Shown one piece after another: positions 43,591 to 53,846 of a stretch of DNA of 64,000 nt. The notes under the pieces are model-generated. The model did not search any database, was not told the origin of the DNA, and saw only the letters and a program-made list of their open reading frames with translations. How positions within the stretch are numbered: the first letter of the stretch is position 1; every line of letters starts with the position of its first letter. This stretch comes from Niabella pedocola (lineage in GTDB: Bacteria; Bacteroidota; Bacteroidia; Chitinophagales; Chitinophagaceae): the NCBI RefSeq assembly GCF_021044425.1, contig NZ_JAJNEC010000006.1, forward strand, positions 62,001 to 126,000, read 5' to 3'. A program made the position numbers and the translations under genes.

Positions 43591-46500
43591 ATGAGATTTA
43601 AAAGTTATTTGGTGATCGTGTTTTCGTTTTGCCTGAACCTGGCATTTGCGCAGAACGAGCAAACCGTTAAGGGCGTTGTTCTGGATTCAGAAACGGCGCT
43701 TCCTGTTGCCGGCGTATCCGTAAGTGTAGCGGGAAGTTCCCAGGGTGTTATTACCAATGAAAAGGGGGCGTTTTCACTGAAGGCTAAAGAAACGGCGCGC
43801 CTTTTGTTTTCCCATGTGGGCTACCAGGACCAAACGATTGCTGCATCCGCGTTGGGTAACGGCGTAGTGCAGCTGGTTTCTAATGTAACCGGTATGGATG
43901 ATGTGGTGGTGATTGCCTATGGTGCCCAAAAAAAGGTAACTGTAACGGGTGCTGTATCTACGGTTACCACCGAGCAGTTAAAGCAAAATTCTTCCGCCAG
44001 TCTTGCCAATGCGCTGGCAGGTCGCCTTGCCGGTTTATCGGTGGTGCAACAGGACGGGGGGCAACCCGGTCGTGATGATGCCACCATGTATCTGCGGGGT
44101 ATGGCAACCACCAATTCCAATAGCCCGTTAATACTTATTGACGGTGTACCCCGCGATAATATACGTACATTGGATCCGAATGAAGTGGCCTCTGTTTCCG
44201 TACTGAAAGATGCCTCTTCTACGGCCGTGTTTGGTGTGCGGGGTGCCAATGGTGTGATCTTAATTACCACGCGCAGGGGTGTGGAAGGTAAAACGCAATA
44301 TAATGCGAGCATCGACCAAAGCTATACCTCGTTTACCCGGGAGCCGGAGCGCTTACATTCCGTGGATTACCTCAGACTAAGAAATGAAGCCTCCGCCAAC
44401 GATGGCATCGCCCTGCCGTATACGCAAAAGGATATTGATAAATATATGAATCCGCTTGCGGGCCTTGATCCTGCGGATCCAGACTATGAACGGAAGGCAA
44501 GCGTGCTTAAATATATGTATCCGGATAACGACTATTACCGGATGATGATCTCCCGTTATACACCGCAGTCGCGGGTGAACCTGAGCGCCAGCGGCGGCAC
44601 AAATAAGATCAGCTATTTTGTGAACGGCACATTTTTACACCAGGGCGGCAATTTGAAAACGGAGCCGAAATCGCAACTGGGATATGATCCCTCTTCGTTT
44701 ATGGACCGCTACAGCTTCAGGGCTAACCTGGATTATAAGGTTACGAAATCGCTGAAGGCATTCCTGAACATTGGCAGCTATATCGAAAAAGTAAACATGC
44801 CTGCGGCCTGGATCTACCCCGGCAGCGATACCCGCTGGATGATGCGGGATATTATGTACCAGGCACAAACCGTGCTGCCCATTACCCCCGGACCTACTAC
44901 TATAGAAGGGTTCGGTGTGGCCCCCGGCCAGCTGGTGGATCCTGTTTACCTGGACCGCTCCGCTTACGAGGTGATCAACCGCGCGGGCTTTCGAAAAGAG
45001 GTGCGCTCCAATTTAAATTCCTCCCTGGGTATGGATTGGGATCTGAGCCGTACGGTTACAAAAGGGCTGAGCATAAAGGGAATGATTTCTTATGATTCAA
45101 AAGCAACCACGGCCATGCAGGGCAAGCAGTCGCAACGCCTTTACCTGGCAGACGTAAACCCGGACAATGACCAGCTATCTTACGGATTAAAACGGCCGGA
45201 TGAAGAGCTGATGAGCATTACGAGAGGTGCTGATTCCCGCTATAATATCAATCTTCAGGGATCCATCAACTATAGCCGCTCATTTGACAAACATGCTGTA
45301 ACGGGTATGGCGTTGGCACAACGCGATAACTGGGAATCGACCAGCGGTGAAATTCCATTTAACGTGATCGGATTTTCAGGCCGCTTTACCTATGCATATG
45401 ATAACCGGTACCTGGCAGAATTTAATATGGGCTATAACGGTTCTGAGCAGTTCTCACCTGCAAAGCGGTTTGGTTTTTTCCCGGCTGCATCTGCCGGCTG
45501 GGTGATCAGTAATGAAAAGTTCTTTAAACCGCTGATTCCTGTTGTAAGCAATCTGAAGCTTAGGGCATCCTATGGTAAAGTAGGTAACGACCGTATTTCT
45601 TCGGCACGGTTTCTTTACATGGATAATATTACCCTGGGCGGCGGTGTGCTCGGAAGCCTGGGCCGTGGCCAGCGGGTGAATATCGGCCTGTTGGGCAACC
45701 CGGATATTACCTGGGAAACGGCTACAAAGCGGAACTATGGCGTGGAGCTGGGATTGTTCAGAAACTTCACCGTTACGTTCGACTACTTTACAGACCACCG
45801 CACGGATATACTGATTACCCGGTCATCGGTGCCGGTACTGCAGGGGATGCCCATCGGCAACCTGCCAAAAGTAAATATGGGTGTGGTGGATAATAGGGGC
45901 TATGAATTGGAAATAACCTATAACAAAAGTTATACAAAGGACCTTTCATTACTTATAAAAGGAAACTACGGGTTCAATAAAAATGAAGTAAAGTTTATGG
46001 ATGAGCCCATTCGTGATGATTCTTATCCGTTTCCCTACCGGACCACAGGGTATTCACTGGGGCAGCAATGGGGATACCGGGTAGACTATAGCAATGGTAA
46101 TGGCTATTTCAATTCCCAGCAGGAGCTGGATGAATACCTGTCGAGGATTAAATATGGATTCGGTACGCCAAGGGTGGGGTATCTTAAATACATCGACCTG
46201 AATAATGACGGTGTAATTGACGCCAAAGATCAGGCGCCTATCGGGTATTCCAGCAGTGTGCCCCGGGTTACCTACGGTCTTATGTTTTCGCTCCGGTATA
46301 AGGGCATCGAATTTACACCGTTCTTCCAGGGTGTAGGAAAGTTTTCGGCGTTCTATAGCGAACAGGGGGTATATGAGAATATTAAGCTGGGCACGTATTT
46401 CGGATATCAAAGAACGGCCTGGACCGCGGACCGGTACAACAACGGCGAAAAGATCACTTACCCGGCACTCAGCACACAAAGCACCACCAACCATGTGGCC

Positions 46501-46740
46501 AACGATTTTTTTATTATGGACCGCTCCTTCATCCGTTTAAAGAATATAGAGCTTGCTTATACCCTGCCACCGGACCTGCTGAAAAGACTAACGGTAAAAA
46601 GCCTGAGGGTTTATGTAAGTGCGTATAACTATTTTACCTGGGATAAACTGCGGATGTATCATCAGGATCCTGAAGTGCCGGATGCCTTGTTATACCCGGT
46701 GACCAAGACGCTGAATTTTGGAGCCAACATTACTTTCTGA
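43591..46740 (+). CDS. SusC-like TonB-dependent transporter (first pair)
   Basis: The product has 1,049 residues: signal peptide ending AFAQ, a carboxypeptidase-regulatory-like domain (about 25-100), a plug with VVVIAYGAQKK, LAGRLAGLSV, LILIDGVPRD and VLKDASSTAVFGVRGANGVILI (the SusC signature), then a large barrel. The C-terminal part contains the usual DLNNDGVIDAKDQAPIG loop. There is no STN domain, so no direct anti-sigma signalling is implied. It is the first gene of a six-gene operon. Confidence 0.95.
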   Translation: MRFKSYLVIVFSFCLNLAFAQNEQTVKGVVLDSETALPVAGVSVSVAGSSQGVITNEKGAFSLKAKETARLLFSHVGYQDQTIAASALGNGVVQLVSNVTGMDDVVVIAYGAQKKVTVTGAVSTVTTEQLKQNSSASLANALAGRLAGLSVVQQDGGQPGRDDATMYLRGMATTNSNSPLILIDGVPRDNIRTLDPNEVASVSVLKDASSTAVFGVRGANGVILITTRRGVEGKTQYNASIDQSYTSFTREPERLHSVDYLRLRNEASANDGIALPYTQKDIDKYMNPLAGLDPADPDYERKASVLKYMYPDNDYYRMMISRYTPQSRVNLSASGGTNKISYFVNGTFLHQGGNLKTEPKSQLGYDPSSFMDRYSFRANLDYKVTKSLKAFLNIGSYIEKVNMPAAWIYPGSDTRWMMRDIMYQAQTVLPITPGPTTIEGFGVAPGQLVDPVYLDRSAYEVINRAGFRKEVRSNLNSSLGMDWDLSRTVTKGLSIKGMISYDSKATTAMQGKQSQRLYLADVNPDNDQLSYGLKRPDEELMSITRGADSRYNINLQGSINYSRSFDKHAVTGMALAQRDNWESTSGEIPFNVIGFSGRFTYAYDNRYLAEFNMGYNGSEQFSPAKRFGFFPAASAGWVISNEKFFKPLIPVVSNLKLRASYGKVGNDRISSARFLYMDNITLGGGVLGSLGRGQRVNIGLLGNPDITWETATKRNYGVELGLFRNFTVTFDYFTDHRTDILITRSSVPVLQGMPIGNLPKVNMGVVDNRGYELEITYNKSYTKDLSLLIKGNYGFNKNEVKFMDEPIRDDSYPFPYRTTGYSLGQQWGYRVDYSNGNGYFNSQQELDEYLSRIKYGFGTPRVGYLKYIDLNNDGVIDAKDQAPIGYSSSVPRVTYGLMFSLRYKGIEFTPFFQGVGKFSAFYSEQGVYENIKLGTYFGYQRTAWTADRYNNGEKITYPALSTQSTTNHVANDFFIMDRSFIRLKNIELAYTLPPDLLKRLTVKSLRVYVSAYNYFTWDKLRMYHQDPEVPDALLYPVTKTLNFGANITF

Positions 46741-46795
46741 TTCCCATAAATGGTTTTAAAGAATTTGTTGTTTAACAAAAACAAATGATCAAAGC

Positions 46796-48715
46796 ATGAA
46801 ACAGAGCAATACATTTTTAAACAGGATCCCGTATTTGTTTTTCCTAACAATAACTGCCGTTGCATTTTTCTCCTGCAACAAGGCGTTGAATACGGCTCCG
46901 GATGGAAAAATTACATTGGATGAAGTTTTTGCAGATAGTGCAAAAGCCTCGGCTTACCTGAATACCTGCTACAATAATATGCCGGCAAAGGGTACCCGCT
47001 ATTATTTCTGGTGCAGAGGACCGGTGGTTTGGAGCGATGAAGCATGGGATACCGATGCGGAAGCAGAACCTACCTTATCGTCCGGGCGCATGTATAGTGG
47101 CAATGCTTCGGCTTCCAATCATCCGGCTACGAATGTAAGTGCCGATGCCGGTAACGGCGATTATTATGCCCGTTACTGGAATATGATTTATAACTGCAGT
47201 TATTTCCTGAGCCGTATTCAGTCGGTAGATGGGATACAGGAATCGATCCGCAACCGCTGGAAGGCTGAAGCCCATGTGTTGCGGGCTTATTATTATGCTG
47301 AATTGCTGAAATGGTTTGGCGCGGTGCTGCCTATACAAAGCGCGCCTTACCATTTCAAGGATGATTTCTCCAAGCTGAAAAAAGCTTCTTACTATGAAGT
47401 GGTAAAGTTTATTATAGCCGATTGCGACTCGGCACTCGCCATCCCGGATCTGCCCTGGCGCATTACGATCTCCGGCGAAGGGGGGCGCGTACAAAAGGCG
47501 ATGGCAGAGGCCATCAAATCAAAGATGATCCTTTTTGCCGCCAGTCCTTTAAATAATGCCGGAAAAAATTATTGGGAGGAGGCTTACCAGATCAATAAAG
47601 CATCCTTACAAAACCTGCGGGATCAGGGCTATGAACTGTATAATAAAGTGAATCAGCCGCAAACCTATCTTTCGGATATCGCGTTTATCGGACCCGATAA
47701 AAATGAGAAGGCTGCGTTGTATAACGAGTACTTTACACAAACCATGGCTTATTCCGCCACACCCGTGGATAAAGAAACCATTTATCAAAGCCGGGACGGA
47801 CAGGGCAACATATGGGATATTGACGGCATTGGTGCACAGGACGGTTACAAGTCCGGTACCTGTCCTACACAGGAACTGGTAGATGCATATGAAACCAAAG
47901 ACGGACAGCCGATCCTGGATCTGGCTAATCCTTATCTGGACGAGCAGCATTTGCAACCCAACTATAATCTAGATAATAAAACGTACAACCCGCAGAACCC
48001 CTATGCAAACAGGGACCCCCGCTTTTATGCGTCGATCTATTACAACGGATCCAAACGGTATTGTCTTTGGAATTTTGATGAAGTAAAGGAGTCGCCCGAA
48101 AACTATCCGGGAGGGAAAGTGCAGCGCACCCGTATCATTACTACTTATGTGGGTGAGCCGCAAACCGGTCTGGACCCGGCTGTGCGAAGGGCTACCCGCA
48201 CGGGGTATTTTGAACGTAAATTTTTGCATCCCACCAGCAGTAATAATAACCCGGTTGGCGGCGCCAACTGGAAGTTGTTCCGCCTGGGAGAAGTGATCCT
48301 CAATTTTGCAGAAGCAGCCGCAGAGTCGGGGCATCTGGATGAGGCATATGCTGCGGTGAATGAGATCCGCAGAAGGGTAGGCATGCCCGATCTGCCCCTG
48401 GGACTGTCGAAAGAGCAACTGATTTTGCGGGTACGCCAGGAGCGCCGGGTGGAACTGGCAATGGAGGAAAACCGTTATTTCGATATCCGCAGATGGACAA
48501 GTCCCGAAGGCGACTTATCCAAAACCGATAAATGGCTGACCGCTGCTGAAATCAAACGCAATGCTGATGGTACGTATACCTATGGCCGCCGGTTGGTACG
48601 GCCTACACCCCGGGCCTGCTATGAAAACAAATTTCTCTGGCTCCCCATCCCGCTTAACGAAGCAAACATACTCCTGAGTAATACGGGGCAGGTGTGGCAA
48701 AATCGTGGCTGGTAA
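46796..48715 (+). CDS. SusD-like surface glycan-binding lipoprotein (first pair)
   Basis: The product has 639 residues with a lipoprotein signal (Cys at FFSCNK), tetratricopeptide-like helices in the N-terminal half, and the C-terminal signature EIRRRVGMPDLP...RQERRVELAMEENRYFDIRRW of the RagB/SusD family. It would bind the oligosaccharide at the cell surface and lid the SusC barrel. It starts 55 bases after its SusC. Confidence 0.95.
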   Translation: MKQSNTFLNRIPYLFFLTITAVAFFSCNKALNTAPDGKITLDEVFADSAKASAYLNTCYNNMPAKGTRYYFWCRGPVVWSDEAWDTDAEAEPTLSSGRMYSGNASASNHPATNVSADAGNGDYYARYWNMIYNCSYFLSRIQSVDGIQESIRNRWKAEAHVLRAYYYAELLKWFGAVLPIQSAPYHFKDDFSKLKKASYYEVVKFIIADCDSALAIPDLPWRITISGEGGRVQKAMAEAIKSKMILFAASPLNNAGKNYWEEAYQINKASLQNLRDQGYELYNKVNQPQTYLSDIAFIGPDKNEKAALYNEYFTQTMAYSATPVDKETIYQSRDGQGNIWDIDGIGAQDGYKSGTCPTQELVDAYETKDGQPILDLANPYLDEQHLQPNYNLDNKTYNPQNPYANRDPRFYASIYYNGSKRYCLWNFDEVKESPENYPGGKVQRTRIITTYVGEPQTGLDPAVRRATRTGYFERKFLHPTSSNNNPVGGANWKLFRLGEVILNFAEAAAESGHLDEAYAAVNEIRRRVGMPDLPLGLSKEQLILRVRQERRVELAMEENRYFDIRRWTSPEGDLSKTDKWLTAAEIKRNADGTYTYGRRLVRPTPRACYENKFLWLPIPLNEANILLSNTGQVWQNRGW

Positions 48716-48751
48716 GAAAAAAAGTTTAATAGAATTATAATAAGAAGTTAC

Positions 48752-51700
48752 ATGGACTATAAAATGATTAACAGAGTCATTGTTTTGCTGGTGTTTCTTT
48801 TGAGTGGCCCGTTGATGAAAGGAACCGCGCAACAAACCGGGGTCGTGGTAAAAGGCACGATCACTGATGAATGGAACCGGCCGGTGCCGGATGCATCCGT
48901 TAGTTCTTCAAATGGTAAAAACGGTGTTTTTAGTAACAATGCAGGGGTATACCTTTTGGCGGTTAATGACAACAGCCGCTCGTTTGTGGTAAGCAAGGCG
49001 GGTTATAAATCGCAGACCTTCGAGGTGGATGTATCCAGGGAGCTGAACATTCAACTGCAGCCCGATGTGCATAACGAATATGAAACCGTACAGCTCGGAT
49101 ATGCTCAACAGCTGCGTAAGGACGTTTCCGGCGCGGTTGCATCCGTTAGCGGTGAAGTGCTGGAACGGGCGCCTGTTGCTAATTTTACACAAACGCTTGC
49201 CGGGCGCCTGCCAGGGCTTACCACCATGGAAACCTACTCCGAATTATCCCGGGCTACCACAAATATTTATGCAAGAGGTTTTAACTCGATCCGGAAAAAT
49301 GGTCCGCTGGTGGTCATCGACGGCATTCCGGTTTCTTACAATGCCAGCCAGAGCCTGGAGTATATTTCACCCAATGAAATCGAATCGGTGAGTCTGCTGA
49401 AAGATGCATCCACCCAGGCTATTTATGGGATCCAGGGGGCCAACGGGGTATTGGTGATCAAAACAAAAAGAGGGGTAAAGGGTACGCTTCAGATCCATAC
49501 CACCTTTGATCAGGCGGTACAACAAGTGACCACCAAACCGGCGTTTATCAGCGCGGCGGAATATGCTACGCTTCGGAATCAGGCCGCACAAAATGATGGC
49601 AAAAAGTTGCCGTTTACAGATGCGCAGATAGAAAAATACCGCACGGGCGCTGACCCGGTATACTACCCCAATACAGATTGGTACAACTATTTTGTAAAAG
49701 ATTTTGCCAATATGCAACGGGGGAGTGTGAATCTTACGGGTGGTAATGACCGGGTTCAGTTTTACTCAAATGTCAATGTGATGCACCAGGGGGGATATTT
49801 TAATACGGACCAACCAAAGTACGATCCCAATGCCAACAATGTTTGGGTAAACTACCGTACCAATGTAGATATGGTCATTAACAAGTATATCAAAACATTT
49901 GTACGCCTGGCCGGTAATGTAAAACGCGAGCGCACCGCCGGATCGGGCAATTCCACTATCTACAGCAGTATCTTTCAACTCCCTGCCAACTTTTACGGTC
50001 CGTTAACGCCTGAGTTAAAGAATACAGCCGGAACGGTGACCACGCCCGGCGAACAAGTGGTGGCTTCCACCAATATCAGCAGCCCGACTTATGGGATGTT
50101 GAACCGCTCCGGTTATTACCGTCACACGGTAACAAATGTTACTTCGCAGTTTGGTGTGGATGTGGACCTGGGCTTTTTAACCAGGGGGTTGAGCATAGAT
50201 GGTTTGTTTGCCTACCAAACCAATGCCGTGGGAAGTATGAGTACCACCCAGGATTATGAGCGTTACACGCGGTCAGCCAACCTGGATACCATGGCGTTTT
50301 CCAAACTGGGTACCAATGCCAACAGCCCGCTTGTTTACGGTAAAACGCATTCTTTTTATTATCACTTATCCTATAAGGCCAACCTGAAGTATGAACGTGC
50401 TTTTGGAAAACATAGCCTGCGCAGCTTTGGCTATATGTTTTATCAGAACCTGATCAAAAATGACAACAGCAATACCGGGGCCCTGCCTTATGACCGGGTT
50501 AGCGCCGGTCTAGAGCTGGATTATGCGTATAACGACCGGTACCTTGTGAAATTTGATTGGGGATATGGCGGGTCCGAACAGTATGCAAGAAATAAGCGGT
50601 TTACCGGCTTCCCCGCAGCATCTGCCGCTTGGGTAGTATCGAATGAATCGTTCCTGGAAGATCAGCAATGGCTGAGTTTGCTTAAGTTACGGGCTTCCTA
50701 TGGAAAGGCGGGTAATGATCAAAGTGGTTTAAGCCGCTTTGCCTACCTGAATGATATCCGGCTGGCCAGGGGCGGCCCCATCGGGTACCTGCAATGGCTG
50801 GTGTCTGAAAATAAAATGGCCAACCCCGATATCATGGCGGAAGTATCTACCAAAAAGAATGTTGGTATCGACCTGGGATTGCTGAATATGATCACCATCA
50901 ATGCCGATATCTTCAATGAACGGATGGAAAATATGGTGGTGGGAGCTACCGGTACCATCCCGGCGTACCAGGGATTCCCGCTTAATGAATATCCCCAGTT
51001 AAACGAAGGGATCTTTGAAAACAAGGGGTATGAAGTTTCCATCAGTTTCCGGAAACAGCTGAACCCGGATCTGGGTTTCTCTATCGGGGGTATGTACAGC
51101 TATGCCAGCAATAAGGTGATCAGCATCAATGAAGCCGCGCAAACCGAGGATTATGTGTACCGGAAAAGGACGGAAGGATTTTCGGTAGGCCAGTTATGGG
51201 GATACCTGGTAGATCGCAGCAACGGCAATGGGTTCTTTAATACGCCGGAGGAACTGGCCGCAAATAAACTGGCGTATGACCGCGTAGGCAAACCCCGGCT
51301 GGGCGATCTGAAGTATATCGATTTGAATAATGACGGCATTATTGATGAAAAAGACCAGGCACCGATTGGTACGGGAGCCATTCCCCGTGCGATGTATGCA
51401 TTTAACGGTGCCGTTAACTTCAGGTCTTTTGAACTGAACCTGCTCTTCCAGGGAACCGGAACGTATACGACCATTGAAAACGGAATGGGCGTGTATGAAA
51501 CTTCAAACGACGGCGTGTTCGGCTCCCTGCACCGGAATGCCTGGACGGCCGAACGCTATCAGAACGGGGAACTGATTACCGCCCCGGCGCTTTCGTTAAC
51601 GGCCAGCAGCAGTCATCAGGGAAGCGACTATTATACCACAAACCGAGCCTACCTCCGTTTGAAAAATGCCGAGTTGTCTTATGTGTTACCCTCCCGGGCG

Positions 51701-51862
51701 GCGCGGTTTATAGGTGCGCAACATATCCGTTTGCTGGTAAGCGGTCAAAATTTAATAACCTGGGATCAAATGCGGTCAGATGATTACGGACCTGAAGGGG
51801 GCGGTTTCAGTGGCTTCCCGGTTTACCGCGTATATAATATGGGCGTTAAAGTAACCTTTTAA
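48752..51862 (+). CDS. SusC-like TonB-dependent transporter (second pair)
   Basis: The product has 1,036 residues. An ATG four codons inside (48764) is an alternative start. The beta-sandwich, plug (VVIDGIPVS, SLLKDASTQAIYGIQGANGVLVI) and barrel with DLNNDGIIDEKDQAPIG are complete. The N-terminal TonB-box region is less conserved than in the first SusC (YETVQLGYAQQLRK), so the two pairs probably handle different ligands or diverged after duplication. Confidence 0.94.
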   Translation: MDYKMINRVIVLLVFLLSGPLMKGTAQQTGVVVKGTITDEWNRPVPDASVSSSNGKNGVFSNNAGVYLLAVNDNSRSFVVSKAGYKSQTFEVDVSRELNIQLQPDVHNEYETVQLGYAQQLRKDVSGAVASVSGEVLERAPVANFTQTLAGRLPGLTTMETYSELSRATTNIYARGFNSIRKNGPLVVIDGIPVSYNASQSLEYISPNEIESVSLLKDASTQAIYGIQGANGVLVIKTKRGVKGTLQIHTTFDQAVQQVTTKPAFISAAEYATLRNQAAQNDGKKLPFTDAQIEKYRTGADPVYYPNTDWYNYFVKDFANMQRGSVNLTGGNDRVQFYSNVNVMHQGGYFNTDQPKYDPNANNVWVNYRTNVDMVINKYIKTFVRLAGNVKRERTAGSGNSTIYSSIFQLPANFYGPLTPELKNTAGTVTTPGEQVVASTNISSPTYGMLNRSGYYRHTVTNVTSQFGVDVDLGFLTRGLSIDGLFAYQTNAVGSMSTTQDYERYTRSANLDTMAFSKLGTNANSPLVYGKTHSFYYHLSYKANLKYERAFGKHSLRSFGYMFYQNLIKNDNSNTGALPYDRVSAGLELDYAYNDRYLVKFDWGYGGSEQYARNKRFTGFPAASAAWVVSNESFLEDQQWLSLLKLRASYGKAGNDQSGLSRFAYLNDIRLARGGPIGYLQWLVSENKMANPDIMAEVSTKKNVGIDLGLLNMITINADIFNERMENMVVGATGTIPAYQGFPLNEYPQLNEGIFENKGYEVSISFRKQLNPDLGFSIGGMYSYASNKVISINEAAQTEDYVYRKRTEGFSVGQLWGYLVDRSNGNGFFNTPEELAANKLAYDRVGKPRLGDLKYIDLNNDGIIDEKDQAPIGTGAIPRAMYAFNGAVNFRSFELNLLFQGTGTYTTIENGMGVYETSNDGVFGSLHRNAWTAERYQNGELITAPALSLTASSSHQGSDYYTTNRAYLRLKNAELSYVLPSRAARFIGAQHIRLLVSGQNLITWDQMRSDDYGPEGGGFSGFPVYRVYNMGVKVTF

Positions 51863-51937
51863 TTAATGATAGTTCCGGTTTGGATTATTTATCTGAAATT
51901 TTTTGATATGAGATCGTTGCAATTAAATAGAAAGCGG

Positions 51938-53743
51938 ATGATAACAAATGACTGTAAAAAAAGAAGGCATATGTTTGGTAAAGGACTGCTGCAAGCCGGC
52001 TGGTTGCTTGGCTGCCTGATGCTGCTGAACGCCTGCAACAAGCAATTGGATTTTACTGCCGACGGCCGGTTACCGGGTGTTGAAGATGCCTTTACGGATT
52101 ATAACCGCGTGCGGGGGTACCTCAACTCTTGTTATGGTTACTGCCCGTCGCCCTCCATGAACCGCGCCTCATTTACAGACGAGGCGCAGGACGCGGATGA
52201 CATTACCAGCGGATCGGATTTTATAAACTGGTACCGGGGGGCACTTACCGCCTCGACCTATGCCAGTAACTCGGCAGACGGAAGCCCCTGGACCACTCTT
52301 TTTCAGGGAATACACCAGTGTAATACTTTTTTGAAATATATAAAAACGGCTGTCATTTACGCACGGGAGGAGGAAAAGGAAGGCTGGATTGCACAAGCCC
52401 ATACCTTACGTGCGCTCTATTATTTACAGCTGATAAAAAGATATGGCGGGGTGCCGATCTTTAAAGAGCCGTTGGGGATCAAACATGATTTCTCACAGGA
52501 TCGCAGGGCAAAATTCGGGGAGGTGGTGCAGTTTATTCTGGCAGATTGTGATTCGGCGCTTACGGCTCCCGACTCGCAGTTTGGGTTTTCCTGGAACATC
52601 TATGACAACCAGTTTGGAATCATGACCCGCGCCATTCCGTATGCTATAAAATCGCAGGCGATCACCTATGCCATGAGCCCTCTGTGGAATGATGGAACAT
52701 TTACCCTTGAGGCGGCTGCAACGATTACTGCCGAGGCATTGTTTCAATGTACGGCCAATGGCTACAAACTATTTGATGTAACGCCGGCAGCCACTATTGC
52801 GCAAAATGCCTATGCCTATTATTTCATCACCAGCTCCAATGATAAGAGAACCGTAGATAAAGAAACGATCTTCCAGCAAGGCAGCCAGCTGGCCGTTTGG
52901 CGGGACGCGGGCATGCCTACTACCGCCGGTATGAGTAAAGCAGGTCCCTGTCCGACCCAGGACCTGGTAGATGCGTATGAAATGGCCAATGGCGAACCTC
53001 CCATCCTTGGGTATAGCGACGCGGATCATCTGGTACCGCTGGTGAACCCTGCATCCGGTTATGATCCTAATAATCCCTATGCAGGAAGGGATCCACGGTT
53101 TTACGCATCTATCTACTACAACGGCGCGGTGCGGTTCCTGAATCAGCCCAACGGAAGAAAAGTGGCTGCTTATATGGGGGGAGCCGACAGCGTTTCCGAA
53201 ACCGACAGGCGGTATACGCGCACAGGATATTATCAACGGAAATTTAATAATTCAGTATCAAGCCAAAGCTCTAATGCCGATGGCGCCATCCGGTTGCTAC
53301 GGCTTGCGGAACTTTACCTGAACTTTGCGGAAATGGCCTACCAGGCCGTGGGACCCGACGTACCGGTTACGGTGAATGAAACCTCTATGAGTGCAAGGCA
53401 GGCGGTGAATGCGATCCGGAAAAGAGCCGGTATGCCCGATTTCCCGGCGGGGATGGACAAGGACGCTTTTGAAAAAAAGTACCGTAATGAACGGCGTATT
53501 GAGCTGGCTTTTGAGGAACACCGGTTCTTTGATGTGCGCCGCTGGAAAATCCTGAATCAAACAGATAAATTTGTAACCGGCATGCGGATCAGGGTAAGCG
53601 GGCCGGAGCTGGTTTATACGCGGTTCCGGTTTAACGACAGGGGAAGTGTGGCAGACCGTTTCCTGATATATCCTATTGACAAAAACGAAGTGGATAAAAT
53701 TCTGGGGCTTTCGGGTGTGAACTGGCAGAACCCCGGGTGGTAG
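51938..53743 (+). CDS. SusD-like surface glycan-binding lipoprotein (second pair)
   Basis: The product has about 601 residues from 51938. The true start is uncertain: in-frame ATGs at 51866, 51908, 51938 and 51971 all precede the lipobox LLNAC; 51971 has an AAGAAGG stretch just upstream. The C-terminal block IRKRAGMPDFPAGM...NERRIELAFEEHRFFDVRRW identifies the RagB/SusD family. The frame opens 3 bases after the SusC stop. Confidence 0.93.
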   Translation: MITNDCKKRRHMFGKGLLQAGWLLGCLMLLNACNKQLDFTADGRLPGVEDAFTDYNRVRGYLNSCYGYCPSPSMNRASFTDEAQDADDITSGSDFINWYRGALTASTYASNSADGSPWTTLFQGIHQCNTFLKYIKTAVIYAREEEKEGWIAQAHTLRALYYLQLIKRYGGVPIFKEPLGIKHDFSQDRRAKFGEVVQFILADCDSALTAPDSQFGFSWNIYDNQFGIMTRAIPYAIKSQAITYAMSPLWNDGTFTLEAAATITAEALFQCTANGYKLFDVTPAATIAQNAYAYYFITSSNDKRTVDKETIFQQGSQLAVWRDAGMPTTAGMSKAGPCPTQDLVDAYEMANGEPPILGYSDADHLVPLVNPASGYDPNNPYAGRDPRFYASIYYNGAVRFLNQPNGRKVAAYMGGADSVSETDRRYTRTGYYQRKFNNSVSSQSSNADGAIRLLRLAELYLNFAEMAYQAVGPDVPVTVNETSMSARQAVNAIRKRAGMPDFPAGMDKDAFEKKYRNERRIELAFEEHRFFDVRRWKILNQTDKFVTGMRIRVSGPELVYTRFRFNDRGSVADRFLIYPIDKNEVDKILGLSGVNWQNPGW

Positions 53744-53846
53744 CAACTGAATGATGTATAACAGCAGGCCCGGCTGTATGTGCTACCGGTATCACCGGAA
53801 CCCGGATGAAAAAGAAGGAAAACGTAACCGGTTTCTGATTTATAAA

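Noticed and set aside
43591..53743. SusC pairs as FecI/FecR-controlled systems
   Set aside because: Neither SusC has an N-terminal STN signalling domain and no sigma or anti-sigma gene is in the window.
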